Source of the DNA: Ga0074130 sp035565355
Lineage (GTDB): Bacteria; Pseudomonadota; Gammaproteobacteria; Burkholderiales; Rhodocyclaceae
Direction: 5' to 3'
Length of the DNA: 35,560 nt
NCBI GenBank assembly: GCA_035565355.1
Contig: DATMSM010000050.1
Span: 1 to 35,560, forward strand
Positions 1 to 7,261 of this stretch are shown in pieces (position 1 is the stretch's first letter; each line of letters begins with the position of its first letter). The position numbers and the translations under genes were made by a program. The notes below the pieces were generated by a model. The model saw only the letters and a list, made by a program, of their open reading frames with translations, had not been told where the DNA came from and searched no databases.

Positions 1-1
1 C

Positions 2-124
2 CACCTGCATGGCGCCGCCGCCGACCTGCTGGTGGAAACCGGCACCGGCCCGATCGGCCTGACGGCCAGCGAACTGCTGGCACCGGCGCGCGACAACTGG
101 AACGACTGGATCGCAGCAACATAG
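2..124 (+). CDS. C-terminal end of an NAD(P)H-hydrate dehydratase (YjeF/NnrD family), partial
   Basis: Only the last 40 codons lie in the window; the 5' part is cut off by the left edge. The reading frame beginning at base 2 runs to TAG at 122-124 and gives HLHGAAADLL, then GPIGLTASELL, ending in DWIAAT. A His-x-Gly-x-Ala-x-Asp helix followed by Gly-Leu-Thr-Ala-Ser-Glu-Leu is typical of the end of the ADP/ATP-dependent NAD(P)HX dehydratase domain, which repairs hydrated NADH and NADPH. In many bacteria this domain is fused behind an epimerase domain (YjeF/Nnr); whether that holds here cannot be seen. The next gene starts 2 bases after the stop, so the two are probably co-transcribed. A second full dehydratase lies at 6109-6996. 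Confidence 0.65.
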   Translation, partial: HLHGAAADLLVETGTGPIGLTASELLAPARDNWNDWIAAT

Positions 125-126
125 TC

Positions 127-1005
127 ATGCGTGCGCCGCAGAACATCATGCGCGGCATCTTGCTGATGCTGGGCGCCGTCTTTCTATTCGCCTCCATGGA
201 CGCAACCGCCAAATGGCTGTCGCTCAAGTATCCGGTGCCCATGCTGGTGTGGGCGCGCTACCTGGTGCACTGCCTGCTGATGCTGATTTTCCTGCTTCCC
301 TCGCATGGGCGCCGCCTCTGGTATAGCCCGCGCCCCGGCCTGCAGATTGTGCGCGCACTGATGCTGCTCGGCGTCACCGGCTTCGTCATGGCGGCCTTCC
401 GCCTGCTGCCGCTGACGGTCGCCACCGCCATCATCTTTCTTGCCCCGCTCATGGTCGGCCTGCTGGCCGGGCCCTTGCTGAAGGAAAAGGTTGGCCCCAT
501 CCAGGCCGCGGCTCTCGCCCTGGGCCTGCTCGGCGTGGTGCTGATCGCCCGCCCCGGTGGCGAGGTGCCGCTGCTGGGCGTGATCTTTGCAGGCATCGGC
601 GCGCTCTGCTATACGGCCTACCAATTGATGACGCGTATGCTGGCGCCCTACGAGAGTTCGGTGACCATGCTCTTCTACACCGCACTGATCGGCACCGTGG
701 TCACCACGCTGCTGCTGCCGTGGATCTGGACCGAGATCCATCCGGGCGGCCTCGATCTCTTCCTCATCTGCACCCTGGGTGTACTCGGCGGCAGCGGACA
801 CTATCTGCTGATCCGCGCCTTTCGCATCGCCCCGGCCACCGCCCTGGCGCCTTTTCTTTACGCCCAGATGGCCTGGGCCGGGCTACTCGACCTGATTGTC
901 TTCCAGCACGTGCCGGACGGGCCGACCTGGGCAGGCATTGCGCTAATCGTTGCTGCAGGCCTGGGCGTCGTGCTCTGGGAAAGACGCCACAGGAAAACGC
1001 ACTAA
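127..1005 (+). CDS. EamA/DMT-family membrane transporter (RhaT/YdcZ-like exporter)
   Basis: This 292-residue, very hydrophobic protein has about ten predicted membrane helices. It has the two-fold internal repeat of the drug/metabolite transporter superfamily: the first EamA half covers roughly residues 8-140 and the second roughly 150-285. The FASMDATAKWL stretch after helix 1 and the ALALGLLGVVLIARPGG helix closing the first half are characteristic. It ends in a basic tail (WERRHRKTH), as expected for a cytoplasmic C-terminus. Family members export amino acids, nucleosides or other small metabolites across the inner membrane; the substrate cannot be read from sequence. It starts 2 bases after the stop of the upstream partial gene, so translational coupling is likely. 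Length is normal for the family. Confidence 0.9.
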   Translation: MRAPQNIMRGILLMLGAVFLFASMDATAKWLSLKYPVPMLVWARYLVHCLLMLIFLLPSHGRRLWYSPRPGLQIVRALMLLGVTGFVMAAFRLLPLTVATAIIFLAPLMVGLLAGPLLKEKVGPIQAAALALGLLGVVLIARPGGEVPLLGVIFAGIGALCYTAYQLMTRMLAPYESSVTMLFYTALIGTVVTTLLLPWIWTEIHPGGLDLFLICTLGVLGGSGHYLLIRAFRIAPATALAPFLYAQMAWAGLLDLIVFQHVPDGPTWAGIALIVAAGLGVVLWERRHRKTH

Positions 1006-1035
1006 GCGCGATCCGCCTACCTTACTGAACTGTTC

Positions 1036-2520
1036 CTAGTGCACCTGCTCGCCGCTACCCCCGGGCGGGTAGATCATGTTGAGCGCAATGCTGCGCCCAT
1101 CGGCCTGCACGATGCGCACATGACCGCGATTGAACTCGCGCGCATGACGCAGACCGCAGGAGTGCGCGATCATGTCGATCTCGCGGTTCAGGTTGCGCGC
1201 ATAGTTGGCCACGCGCAGATATTTCTCCTCCACTACCAGGCCGCGCTGCAACTTCGCATCGTGCGTGGTGATGCCGGTCGGACAGCTGTTGGTGTGACAG
1301 CGCAGCGCCTGTATGCAGCCGAGCGAGAACATGAAGCCGCGCGCGGAGTTCACAAAATCCGCGCCGCAGGCCAGCGCCCAGGCGGCGCGCGCCGAGGTCA
1401 CCAGCTTGCCCGCGGCGATCACCTTGACGCGCTCGCGCAGACCGGACTCGATCAGCGCATCAACGACCCGCGGCAGCGCCTCGTCGATGGACAAGGACAT
1501 GTGGTCGGCGAGCGCCTGCGGTGCCGCCCCCGAGCCGCCTTCGCCGCCGTCGACTGCGATGAAGTCCGGCGCTGACGCAATCCCGCGCCTGTTGATGCCC
1601 TCGCACAGCAGGTGCATGAACTCCCAGCCGCCGATGGCGGTCTTGATGCCCACCGGTTTTCCGGTCACGCTGCGTACTTCGCTGATCATGTCCAGCAATT
1701 GATCGACAGTGCCGGTCTCCGGATGGCGGTTCGGCGAAATCGAATCCACACCCACCGGAATGCCGCGTATCGCCGCAATCTCGGGCGTCACCTTGCCGGC
1801 TGGCAGCACCCCGCCTTTGCCCGGCTTGGCGCCTTGCGACAGTTTGATCTCGAAGGCACGCACATTCTCGTGCGCGGCGAGGATACGCAGGCGTTCATGT
1901 GACAACTTGCCATGCTCGTCGCGCACACCATACTTGGCGGTGCCGATCTGCATGATGATGTCGCAACCGCCCTCAAGGTGATAAGGACTCAGACCGCCCT
2001 CGCCCGTATCCATCCAGCAGCCGGCTTCGGCCGCGCCCCGGGACAGGGCCCGCACGGCCGGCTTGGAAATGGCGCCAAAACTCATGCCACTGATATTGAC
2101 GATGGAGCGCGCCGTGAAAGGCTTCTCGCAATAGCCGTCGCCGATGATCAGCGGCGGCGTCGGCAGCTTGTCCTCCTCCAGCACGGCAAAAGGCGCGTTC
2201 GCAAACAGGATCGCGCCCGGCTCGTGGAGGTTGTAGGTCGAACCGAAGCCCAGCATGCCGCCTTCGTTCTTGGCCAGCCGATAGACCCAGCCGCGCGTGG
2301 CCCGGTTGAAGGGCATCTCGTCGCGATCGCCGAGAAAGAAATACTGCCGGAAGTATTCGCCGAGCTGCTCGAAGAAATAGCGCAAGCGTCCGATGATGGG
2401 AAAGTTGCGCAGGATGGCATGCTGCTTCTGCGTGATATCCCTGATATAGAAGAACACCAGAGCCGCCAGTAACAGCACCACGACCAGCACGCCCAGGCCG
2501 GCCTGTAATGCACTCAACAT
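1036..2520 (-). CDS. Membrane-anchored FMN-binding glutamate synthase-like protein
   Basis: The 494-residue product starts with one membrane helix (about residues 5-27, GLGVLVVVLLLAALVFFYI). It continues as a domain like the FMN/TIM-barrel synthase domain of glutamate synthase. Conserved elements include SGMSFGAIS, the GGEGGSGAAP loop and C-x5-C-x4-C in GCIQALRCHTNSCPTG, which matches the cysteine spacing of the 3Fe-4S cluster in GltB-type enzymes. The N-terminal glutaminase domain and the C-terminal beta-helix of full GltB are missing, so it is not a complete glutamate synthase, and its real substrate is unknown. The ATG at 2520 is preceded by a strong GGAGGGGG ribosome site. It is transcribed divergently from nadC, sharing an intergenic region of 89 bp. 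Confidence 0.88.
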   Translation of the reverse strand: MLSALQAGLGVLVVVLLLAALVFFYIRDITQKQHAILRNFPIIGRLRYFFEQLGEYFRQYFFLGDRDEMPFNRATRGWVYRLAKNEGGMLGFGSTYNLHEPGAILFANAPFAVLEEDKLPTPPLIIGDGYCEKPFTARSIVNISGMSFGAISKPAVRALSRGAAEAGCWMDTGEGGLSPYHLEGGCDIIMQIGTAKYGVRDEHGKLSHERLRILAAHENVRAFEIKLSQGAKPGKGGVLPAGKVTPEIAAIRGIPVGVDSISPNRHPETGTVDQLLDMISEVRSVTGKPVGIKTAIGGWEFMHLLCEGINRRGIASAPDFIAVDGGEGGSGAAPQALADHMSLSIDEALPRVVDALIESGLRERVKVIAAGKLVTSARAAWALACGADFVNSARGFMFSLGCIQALRCHTNSCPTGITTHDAKLQRGLVVEEKYLRVANYARNLNREIDMIAHSCGLRHAREFNRGHVRIVQADGRSIALNMIYPPGGSGEQVH

Positions 2521-2567
2521 TCTTTCATCCCCCTCCGAACGGTCTAGCGATGAATCGCTCGCCGCAT

Positions 2568-2587
2568 GACGGGGTAAAATCCCCGTC
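2568..2587 (+). promoter_or_regulatory. Probable nadC promoter: -10-like TAAAAT inside a perfect 7-bp inverted repeat
   Basis: GACGGGG (2568-2574) and CCCCGTC (2581-2587) form a perfect inverted repeat whose 6-base centre is TAAAAT, a good -10 hexamer. It lies 23 bases before the nadC start. I see no convincing -35 hexamer at 17 bp. The palindrome could be an operator or simply a 5' leader hairpin. Basis: seen in sequence; promoter role inferred. Confidence 0.4.
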
Positions 2588-2609
2588 GTTCTCTTGACGG
2601 CAACTTATC

Positions 2610-3455
2610 ATGGATTTCAACATACAGCTCGGCGCAGAAGTCGAACGCAACGTGCTCCTGGCCCTGGCCGAGGACATCGGCAGCGGCGATCTGACCGCCC
2701 AGCTCACGCCCTCGCGCCCGGCGCGCGGCATCGTCATCACGCGGGAAGACGCCGTACTGTGCGGCACCGCCTGGTTCGACGCCTGCTTTCATCGCATCGA
2801 TCCCGCCGCCAAGATCAATTGGTCGGCGCACGACGGCGACCTCATCACCGCCGGCCAGGCCCTGTGCGAAATCAGCGCCGACACCCGCGCCCTGCTGACC
2901 GCCGAACGCTCTGCACTGAACTTCCTGCAGTTGCTCTCCGGCACCGCCACCACGACGCGCGTCTTCGCAGGGCTCGTCTCGCACACCCAGGCGCATATCG
3001 TCGATACCCGCAAGACCCTGCCCGGCCTGCGCATCGCACAGAAGTACGCAGTCCATTGCGGCGGCGGCTACAACCACCGCATCGGTCTCTACGACGGCAT
3101 CCTGATCAAGGAAAACCACATCATCGCCGCCGGCGGCATCACCCAGGCCTACGCACAGGCCGAGACACTCGTGCACGGCAATGTCTTCATCCAGGTCGAG
3201 GTCGAAACCCTGGAGGAACTGGAAGAGGCTCTGGCCTGCGGCGCCACCATGATCCTGCTCGACAACATGAGCCTGGACCAGATGCGCGAAGCCGTTGCCA
3301 TCAACAAGGGCCGCGCCAAGCTCGAAGCCAGCGGCGGCGTCAGCCTCGAAACCGTGCGCGGCATCGCCGAAACTGGCGTGGACCGCATTTCCATCGGCTC
3401 CCTGACCAAGGACGTCAGGGCCATCGACCTGTCATTGCGACACGTCGAAGCCTGA
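2610..3455 (+). CDS. nadC: Nicotinate-nucleotide pyrophosphorylase (carboxylating)
   Basis: NadC (quinolinate phosphoribosyltransferase) makes nicotinate mononucleotide from quinolinate and PRPP, releasing CO2 and pyrophosphate, in de novo NAD synthesis. The 281-residue length is standard. Diagnostic stretches are DIGSGDLT near the N-terminus, TRKTLPGLR and HCGGGYNHR (PRPP and quinolinate binding), YDGILIKENH, EVEVETLEE, ILLDNMS, LEASGGVSLETV and the closing ISIGSLTKDV. All basic residues expected in the TRKT and GGGxNHR segments are present. The start ATG at 2610 follows a putative promoter in the divergent gap. Nothing around it belongs to the same pathway, although two NAD(P)HX repair genes are in the neighbourhood. 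Confidence 0.97.
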   Translation: MDFNIQLGAEVERNVLLALAEDIGSGDLTAQLTPSRPARGIVITREDAVLCGTAWFDACFHRIDPAAKINWSAHDGDLITAGQALCEISADTRALLTAERSALNFLQLLSGTATTTRVFAGLVSHTQAHIVDTRKTLPGLRIAQKYAVHCGGGYNHRIGLYDGILIKENHIIAAGGITQAYAQAETLVHGNVFIQVEVETLEELEEALACGATMILLDNMSLDQMREAVAINKGRAKLEASGGVSLETVRGIAETGVDRISIGSLTKDVRAIDLSLRHVEA

Positions 3456-3514
3456 ACAGCAGCGGCGGCGCTCAGGCCGCCGGCTGTGCTGCCTTTCGAA
3501 ACCGCAACGCCTGC

Positions 3515-3859
3515 TCAGGCGTAGGCAGGCTGGGCAGCAGCGGCCTGATGCCGGATCGAGGGTAGGATAGACGGCATCGGCAGCATGCGGCTTAGCTCAG
3601 CGACATCCCCTGCGGCGCCGAGGTGGCGCGCGCTGTCATAGAGCATCTCGGCCATGCCGCGCAGGAGGAAAGGCCCCACCAGCTCGGCCTTGCCGAAATT
3701 CCGTCCGGCGCAGGCATGCACCGCCAGATAGAAACCCGACGCCAGCGCATGCTGCCCGTCGAATACATGCAGATCGTAGGCGGCATCGATCAGGGTGCCG
3801 CCGTCCAGCAGCAGCACAATCTCCACCCACTCTCGCTGCAGAAACTCGTCCCGGCCCAT
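3515..3859 (-). CDS. Conserved-looking hypothetical protein, 114 aa
   Basis: I do not recognise this protein. The frame opens with ATG at 3859, preceded on its own strand by a good GAGAGGG ribosome site about 7 bases upstream, which supports expression. The product is soluble and mixed in composition, with no signal peptide or membrane helix. It begins MGRDEFLQREW, has a segment VEIVLLLDGGTLIDAAYDLHV that looks like strand-turn-helix, and ends in a low-complexity Ala/Gln/Pro tail. It converges towards nadC, leaving 59 bases between the two stops. An inverted repeat lies just upstream of its start. Other frames across this stretch have poorer starts and atypical codon use. Confidence 0.6.
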   Translation of the reverse strand: MGRDEFLQREWVEIVLLLDGGTLIDAAYDLHVFDGQHALASGFYLAVHACAGRNFGKAELVGPFLLRGMAEMLYDSARHLGAAGDVAELSRMLPMPSILPSIRHQAAAAQPAYA

Positions 3860-3876
3860 ACGCGTACCCTCTCAAA

Positions 3877-3902
3877 TAAGTCTTTGTATATTTATAGACT
3901 TA
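3877..3902 (-). promoter_or_regulatory. Inverted repeat TAAGTCT-N12-AGACTTA upstream of the 114-aa gene
   Basis: TAAGTCT at 3877-3883 is the exact reverse complement of AGACTTA at 3896-3902, separated by 12 AT-rich bases, in an otherwise GC-rich region. It begins 18 bases before the ATG of the minus-strand gene at 3859, where a promoter or operator would lie. An operator for a dimeric repressor is plausible. Seen in sequence; role inferred. Confidence 0.4.
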
Positions 3903-4041
3903 CGCGGTGCAGAGGCATTGACATGCATCAAGCAAATGCAAACGCGCAGCCGCGTCCGCGTCCGCAGCGCCGGCCCTCCCCGGCAGGGCGGCCTCTGTCG
4001 ACATTGAAATGCACACGGGGTGGCCGCCGCGCCTGGATTTC

Positions 4042-4050
4042 TGCTAGAAT
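4042..4050 (+). promoter_or_regulatory. Extended -10 promoter element for tRNA-Ser
   Basis: TGCTAGAAT is an extended -10 (TG-N-TAGAAT) 13 bases before the tRNA 5' end, followed by a C-rich stretch. No good -35 hexamer is visible at 17 bp, consistent with an extended -10 promoter. Confidence 0.5.
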
Positions 4051-4063
4051 CTCGCCTCTTTCC

Positions 4064-4154
4064 GGAGAGGTGGATGAGCGGTTTAAGTCGCACGCCTGGA
4101 AAGCGTGTTTGGGATAACATCCCAACGCGGGTTCGAATCCCGCCCTCTCCGCCA
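4064..4154 (+). tRNA. tRNA-Ser (anticodon GGA)
   Basis: The 91-base gene folds as a type II tRNA with a long variable arm. The acceptor stem pairs GGAGAGG (4064-4070) with CCTCTCC (4144-4150), followed by discriminator G and an encoded CCA (4152-4154). The anticodon stem CACGC/GCGTG encloses the loop CTGGAAA with anticodon GGA at 4098-4100, reading UCC and UCU. The long variable arm (TTGGGATAACATCCCAA region) and T-arm GGGTTCGAATCCC are both clear. Confidence 0.98.
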
Positions 4155-4161
4155 ATAAAAC

Positions 4162-4186
4162 AGCCACCCTTGCGGTGGCTTTTTTA
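4162..4186 (+). terminator. Rho-independent terminator of tRNA-Ser
   Basis: AGCCACC (4162-4168) pairs with GGTGGCT (4174-4180) around a 5-base loop and is followed by a run of T. It begins 7 bases after the CCA end of the tRNA. Confidence 0.9.
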
Positions 4187-4441
4187 TTGGCTGCGATGGC
4201 TGGTACTTCGAGAACCCGTCGGTTCGACTAGCGAGCACTGCTCGCTGGACGCGCAGCGGAGGTCTGGACCGGCCCTAACGGGCCAGACACAATCCCGCCC
4301 CGCTCTTTCAGCCGGTCGCCCCACCTACGTCCCCTTGCTTGTCGCAGGCCCAATCCTACAGCACAGCAGGCAAACAGCCGACGGACACGCACCCAGCGCA
4401 CGAATACAGTCTTCGCTATCCCCGTTCTCCGTGACGCAGCC
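4187..4441. other. Structured non-coding stretch after tRNA-Ser with a short tRNA-like 3' remnant
   Basis: I see no credible gene in these 255 bases. They contain a near-perfect hairpin, AGCGAGCA-C-TGCTCGCT (about 4231-4247), and a second bulged stem in which GTCT...GGCCC pairs with GGGCC-AGAC (about 4262-4288). Just after these, AATCCCGCCC at 4291-4300 is identical to ten bases of the 3' half of the adjacent tRNA-Ser. This could be a decayed partial tRNA duplication, an attachment-site scar or a small RNA. The rest leads into the YihY gene without an obvious promoter. Confidence 0.4.
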
Positions 4442-5332
4442 ATGGCGCTCAGGCGTTTCTACCGTCTCGCAAGAAAATCCGTCGAAGCCTGGTTCGATGA
4501 CTACGCGGCGAGCATGGGCGCGGCGATCGCCTATTACACGGTGTTTTCGATTGCACCGCTGCTGATCATCGTGATCGCGGTGGCGGGCGCCGTCTTCGGC
4601 CGCGAGGCAGTCGAGGGCGAGATCGTCGGACAGATTGCTGGACTCATCGGCACGGAAACGGCGATGGGTGTGCAAGGCCTGATCCGCAGCGCCAGCCAGC
4701 CGACCTCGGGCGTGCTGGCGACCGTGATCAGCCTGGGCCTGCTGCTGATCGGTTCAACCAGTGTGTTCGCCGAATTGCAGGCAGCGCTCGACCGCATCTG
4801 GCGCGTGCCGGTCGCCGCGCGCCGTGCCGGCCTGTGGCTCACCTTGCGTGCCCGGCTACTTTCCTTCGGCTTGATTCTGGGCCTGGCCTTTCTGATGATG
4901 GTCTCGCTGGTGATCAGCGCGCTGGTGGCGGCCTTTGCCAAGTGGGCCCAAGACATGATTCCGGCGGCCGAAATAGTGCTGCAGACAATTAACATCGGCA
5001 TTTCGCTGAGTACATCCTGCGTGCTGTTCGCCATGATCTACAAGTTCATGCCGCAGGCGAAAATCGCCTGGCGCGATGTGTGGATCGGCGCCGTGGTGAC
5101 GGCGGTGTTGTTCGAGGTGGGCAAGTTCGCCATCGGCCTCTATCTGGGCAAGAGCGGCATGACCTCGGCCTACGCTGCCGCCGGCTCTATGGTGGTGTTG
5201 CTGATCTGGGTCTATTACTCAGCGCAGATCTTCCTGCTCGGCGCGGAGTTCACCTGGGTGCTGGCGAGCGAGCGTAATGCCGCCAACGCGCCACCCATGC
5301 CGTCTGAGTATCCGAATCGGTGCCCGCAATGA
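4442..5332 (+). CDS. YihY/virulence factor BrkB family inner-membrane protein
   Basis: This 296-residue polytopic protein has the YihY/BrkB arrangement. An amphipathic N-terminal segment (WFDDYAASMGAAIAYYTVFSIAPLLIIVIA) is followed by about six membrane helices. The central loop DRIWRVPVAARRAG and the late helix AAAGSMVVLLIWVYYSAQIFLLGAEFTWV are family hallmarks. The family was once mislabelled ribonuclease BN; its true function is unknown, possibly transport. The start ATG at 4442 has only a weak ribosome site. Its stop TGA (5330-5332) overlaps the next gene's ATG in an ATGA arrangement, so it heads a three-gene unit with the phosphatase and dehydratase downstream. Confidence 0.9.
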   Translation: MALRRFYRLARKSVEAWFDDYAASMGAAIAYYTVFSIAPLLIIVIAVAGAVFGREAVEGEIVGQIAGLIGTETAMGVQGLIRSASQPTSGVLATVISLGLLLIGSTSVFAELQAALDRIWRVPVAARRAGLWLTLRARLLSFGLILGLAFLMMVSLVISALVAAFAKWAQDMIPAAEIVLQTINIGISLSTSCVLFAMIYKFMPQAKIAWRDVWIGAVVTAVLFEVGKFAIGLYLGKSGMTSAYAAAGSMVVLLIWVYYSAQIFLLGAEFTWVLASERNAANAPPMPSEYPNRCPQ

Positions 5333-6099
5333 ATGCGCTGTGGCCGGAGCAACTATGGATCGTGCGTCACGGCCAGAGTGCCGGCAATGTGGCACGCGCT
5401 GCCGCCGAAGCCGGCGGCCACGCCACCATAGACATCGCCTTTCGCGACATCGATACACCGCTTTCCGATCTGGGCGAACAACAGGCCATTGCGCTTGGCC
5501 ACTGGTTCGGCGCCCTGCCAGCGTCGGAGCAGCCGGAGATCGTGTTGAGTTCGCCCTATGTGCGGGCGCTGCATAGCGCCAGGCTACTCATGCAGGCCGC
5601 CGGATTCGACACGCGCAATGTCCCGCTGCGCCTCGACGAGCGGCTACGTGAGAAGGAGTTCGGCATCCTGGACCGGCTCACGATTGCCGGCATCCAGCAG
5701 AAGTATCCAGAACTGGGTGCCCAGCGCAGCCATGTCGGCAAGTTCTACTTCCGCCCGCCCGGCGGAGAAAGCTGGTGCGATGTGATTCTGCGACTGCGCA
5801 GCCTGGTGGAAATGATCACCCGCGAATATACGGCGCGACGCGTGCTGATCGTCGCGCACCAGGTTACGGTGAATTGCCTGCGCTATCTGCTGGAGGATCT
5901 CGACGAGCGCCGCATTCTGGAGATCGACAGGCAACAGGATGTCCCCAACTGCGGGGTGACCTCCTATCGCTGCTGCGAGGAGTCGGACGACAGCCCGGCC
6001 AAGCTGAAACTCGAACTGATCAACTTCGTCGCCCCCCTGCACGCGACGCATACGCCGGTGACCTCAGCGCCCGACCAGCCGGGCGCGCCCAAACCATAG
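5329..6099 (+). CDS. Histidine phosphatase family protein (phosphoglycerate mutase-like)
   Basis: The protein begins MNALWPEQLWIVRHGQSAGN. LWIVRHGQSAGN is the RHG signature whose histidine is phosphorylated in this superfamily. Supporting elements are the DTPLSDLGEQQA segment, a second conserved region RLREKEFGILDRLT with its catalytic acidic residue, and the later VLIVAHQVTVNCLRYLL containing the second catalytic histidine. I chose ATG 5329 (256 aa) over an upstream GTG at 5320 because the ATG overlaps the preceding stop as ATGA, the usual sign of translational coupling. Substrate unknown; members act on phosphosugars, phosphoserine or signalling metabolites. The C-terminal tail is Pro/Thr-rich. 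The dehydratase follows after 9 bases. Confidence 0.9.
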   Translation: MNALWPEQLWIVRHGQSAGNVARAAAEAGGHATIDIAFRDIDTPLSDLGEQQAIALGHWFGALPASEQPEIVLSSPYVRALHSARLLMQAAGFDTRNVPLRLDERLREKEFGILDRLTIAGIQQKYPELGAQRSHVGKFYFRPPGGESWCDVILRLRSLVEMITREYTARRVLIVAHQVTVNCLRYLLEDLDERRILEIDRQQDVPNCGVTSYRCCEESDDSPAKLKLELINFVAPLHATHTPVTSAPDQPGAPKP

Positions 6100-6108
6100 G
6101 TCCTGACC

Positions 6109-6996
6109 ATGAAGCCCTTCGAACTGACACCACATGCCTTGCATGAGCATCCGCTGCCGGAGATCAGCGCCGGAGACAAGGAGGATCGCGGCCATATTCT
6201 GGTCATCGCCGGCTGCCGCGAAACACCCGGCGCGACCTTGCTCTCGGCCACGGCATCGCTAAGGGCCGGCGCTGGCAAACTGACGATAGCCACGGCCGCC
6301 TGCGTCGCGACCGAAACGGCGATCGCAGTGCCGGAGTCGCGCACCATCGCCCTGCGTGCCGACGAAGACGGCGCTATCGCTCCACTCGATCAGCTCGGCA
6401 TCGACAAACTGGGCGCCCTGACGGGTAAGGTGGATGCCGTTCTGATCGGGCCCGGCATGCAGAATGAAGCTGCGTGCTGCCTGCTGGTCCGAAGCATTGC
6501 GGAAATACTGCCGGGCACGCCGCTGATTCTCGACGCCTATGCGATCTCCGCCGTGCGGGAGCACCGCCTCGGCAGTACGCCGCTCATCACCCCGCATGCC
6601 GGCGAAATGGCGCATCTGACGGGAGACTCCAAGGAGACGATTCTGGCCAATCCCGTTCGAGCGGCCCTGGAGGCGGCAAAACAATGGGGTGCGATCATCG
6701 TGCTCAAGGGTGCGAAAACCGTGATCGCGACGCCAGACGCGGAATGCTGGCTGCATGCCGCAGACAATACCGGCCTGGCCACCTCCGGCTCCGGTGACGT
6801 CCTCGCGGGCATCATTGGCGGCCTGGCGGCACGTCAACTGCCCTTGCTCGCTGCCGCCCAATGGGGCGTCCTTCTACACGCCCGGGCCGGCGCACGACTG
6901 AGCGCACGGCAAGCCCCGCTAGGCTATCTGGCGCGGGACATCAGTGCGGAAATTCCAGATGTCCTGCGCGAACTTGAAAGCCGCATGCCAGGCTAG
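6109..6996 (+). CDS. Stand-alone NAD(P)H-hydrate dehydratase (NnrD-like)
   Basis: The 295-residue protein is a ribokinase-fold carbohydrate-kinase-like dehydratase that converts S-NAD(P)HX back to NAD(P)H using ADP or ATP. Visible signatures are RGHILVIAGC, GATLLSATASLRAGAGKLTIAT, DAVLIGPGM, LILDAYAI, LITPHAGEMAHLTG, IVLKGAKTVIATP, the nucleotide and catalytic loop TSGSGDVLAGIIGGLAAR, and a C-terminal LARDISAEIPDVL. There is no epimerase domain, so it depends on an epimerase elsewhere. It is the last gene of the YihY-phosphatase-dehydratase unit. It is a paralogue of the domain whose C-terminus opens the window, so the genome probably has two dehydratases. Confidence 0.93.
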   Translation: MKPFELTPHALHEHPLPEISAGDKEDRGHILVIAGCRETPGATLLSATASLRAGAGKLTIATAACVATETAIAVPESRTIALRADEDGAIAPLDQLGIDKLGALTGKVDAVLIGPGMQNEAACCLLVRSIAEILPGTPLILDAYAISAVREHRLGSTPLITPHAGEMAHLTGDSKETILANPVRAALEAAKQWGAIIVLKGAKTVIATPDAECWLHAADNTGLATSGSGDVLAGIIGGLAARQLPLLAAAQWGVLLHARAGARLSARQAPLGYLARDISAEIPDVLRELESRMPG

Positions 6997-7173
6997 GGCT
7001 GCAGCCGGACTTGCACATGTCGCTGCGGGCGGACACAAGGCCGTCGCCCCCCTCTCAGGCCTCCGGCCGCGTAAGCTGCAACGCGCTCCGCATCGATGCC
7101 TAGAGATGCGTTTCCTGCAACACTGGCGCTCATAGAAGCCATCGCCCAATAGAAAAATGTTCAATCGCAGGTA

Positions 7174-7214
7174 GAATTGAAACCGAATCAAAATCGAGCA
7201 ATAAATTTCAATTC
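7174..7214. promoter_or_regulatory. AT-rich inverted repeat GAATTGAAA-N23-TTTCAATTC
   Basis: GAATTGAAA (7174-7182) and TTTCAATTC (7206-7214) are exact reverse complements inside a 265-bp gap that holds no gene I can support. The AT-rich centre and its position 47 bases before the next ATG suggest the promoter or operator of the small secreted protein at 7262. The rest of the gap (6997-7173) shows nothing distinctive. Confidence 0.35.
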
Positions 7215-7261
7215 CAGGCAACACTTCTGCCCGCTTTCTGACCACTCGCTAGGGGAAATGC

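Noticed and set aside
4291..4300. Attachment site of an integrated phage or island at tRNA-Ser
   Set aside because: The repeat is only 10 bp, with no integrase or foreign genes between the copies, so an att site is not supported; only a remnant is noted.
5320..5328. GTG start for the histidine phosphatase
   Set aside because: The ATG at 5329 overlaps the upstream stop (ATGA) and gives a protein starting right before the conserved RHG strand.
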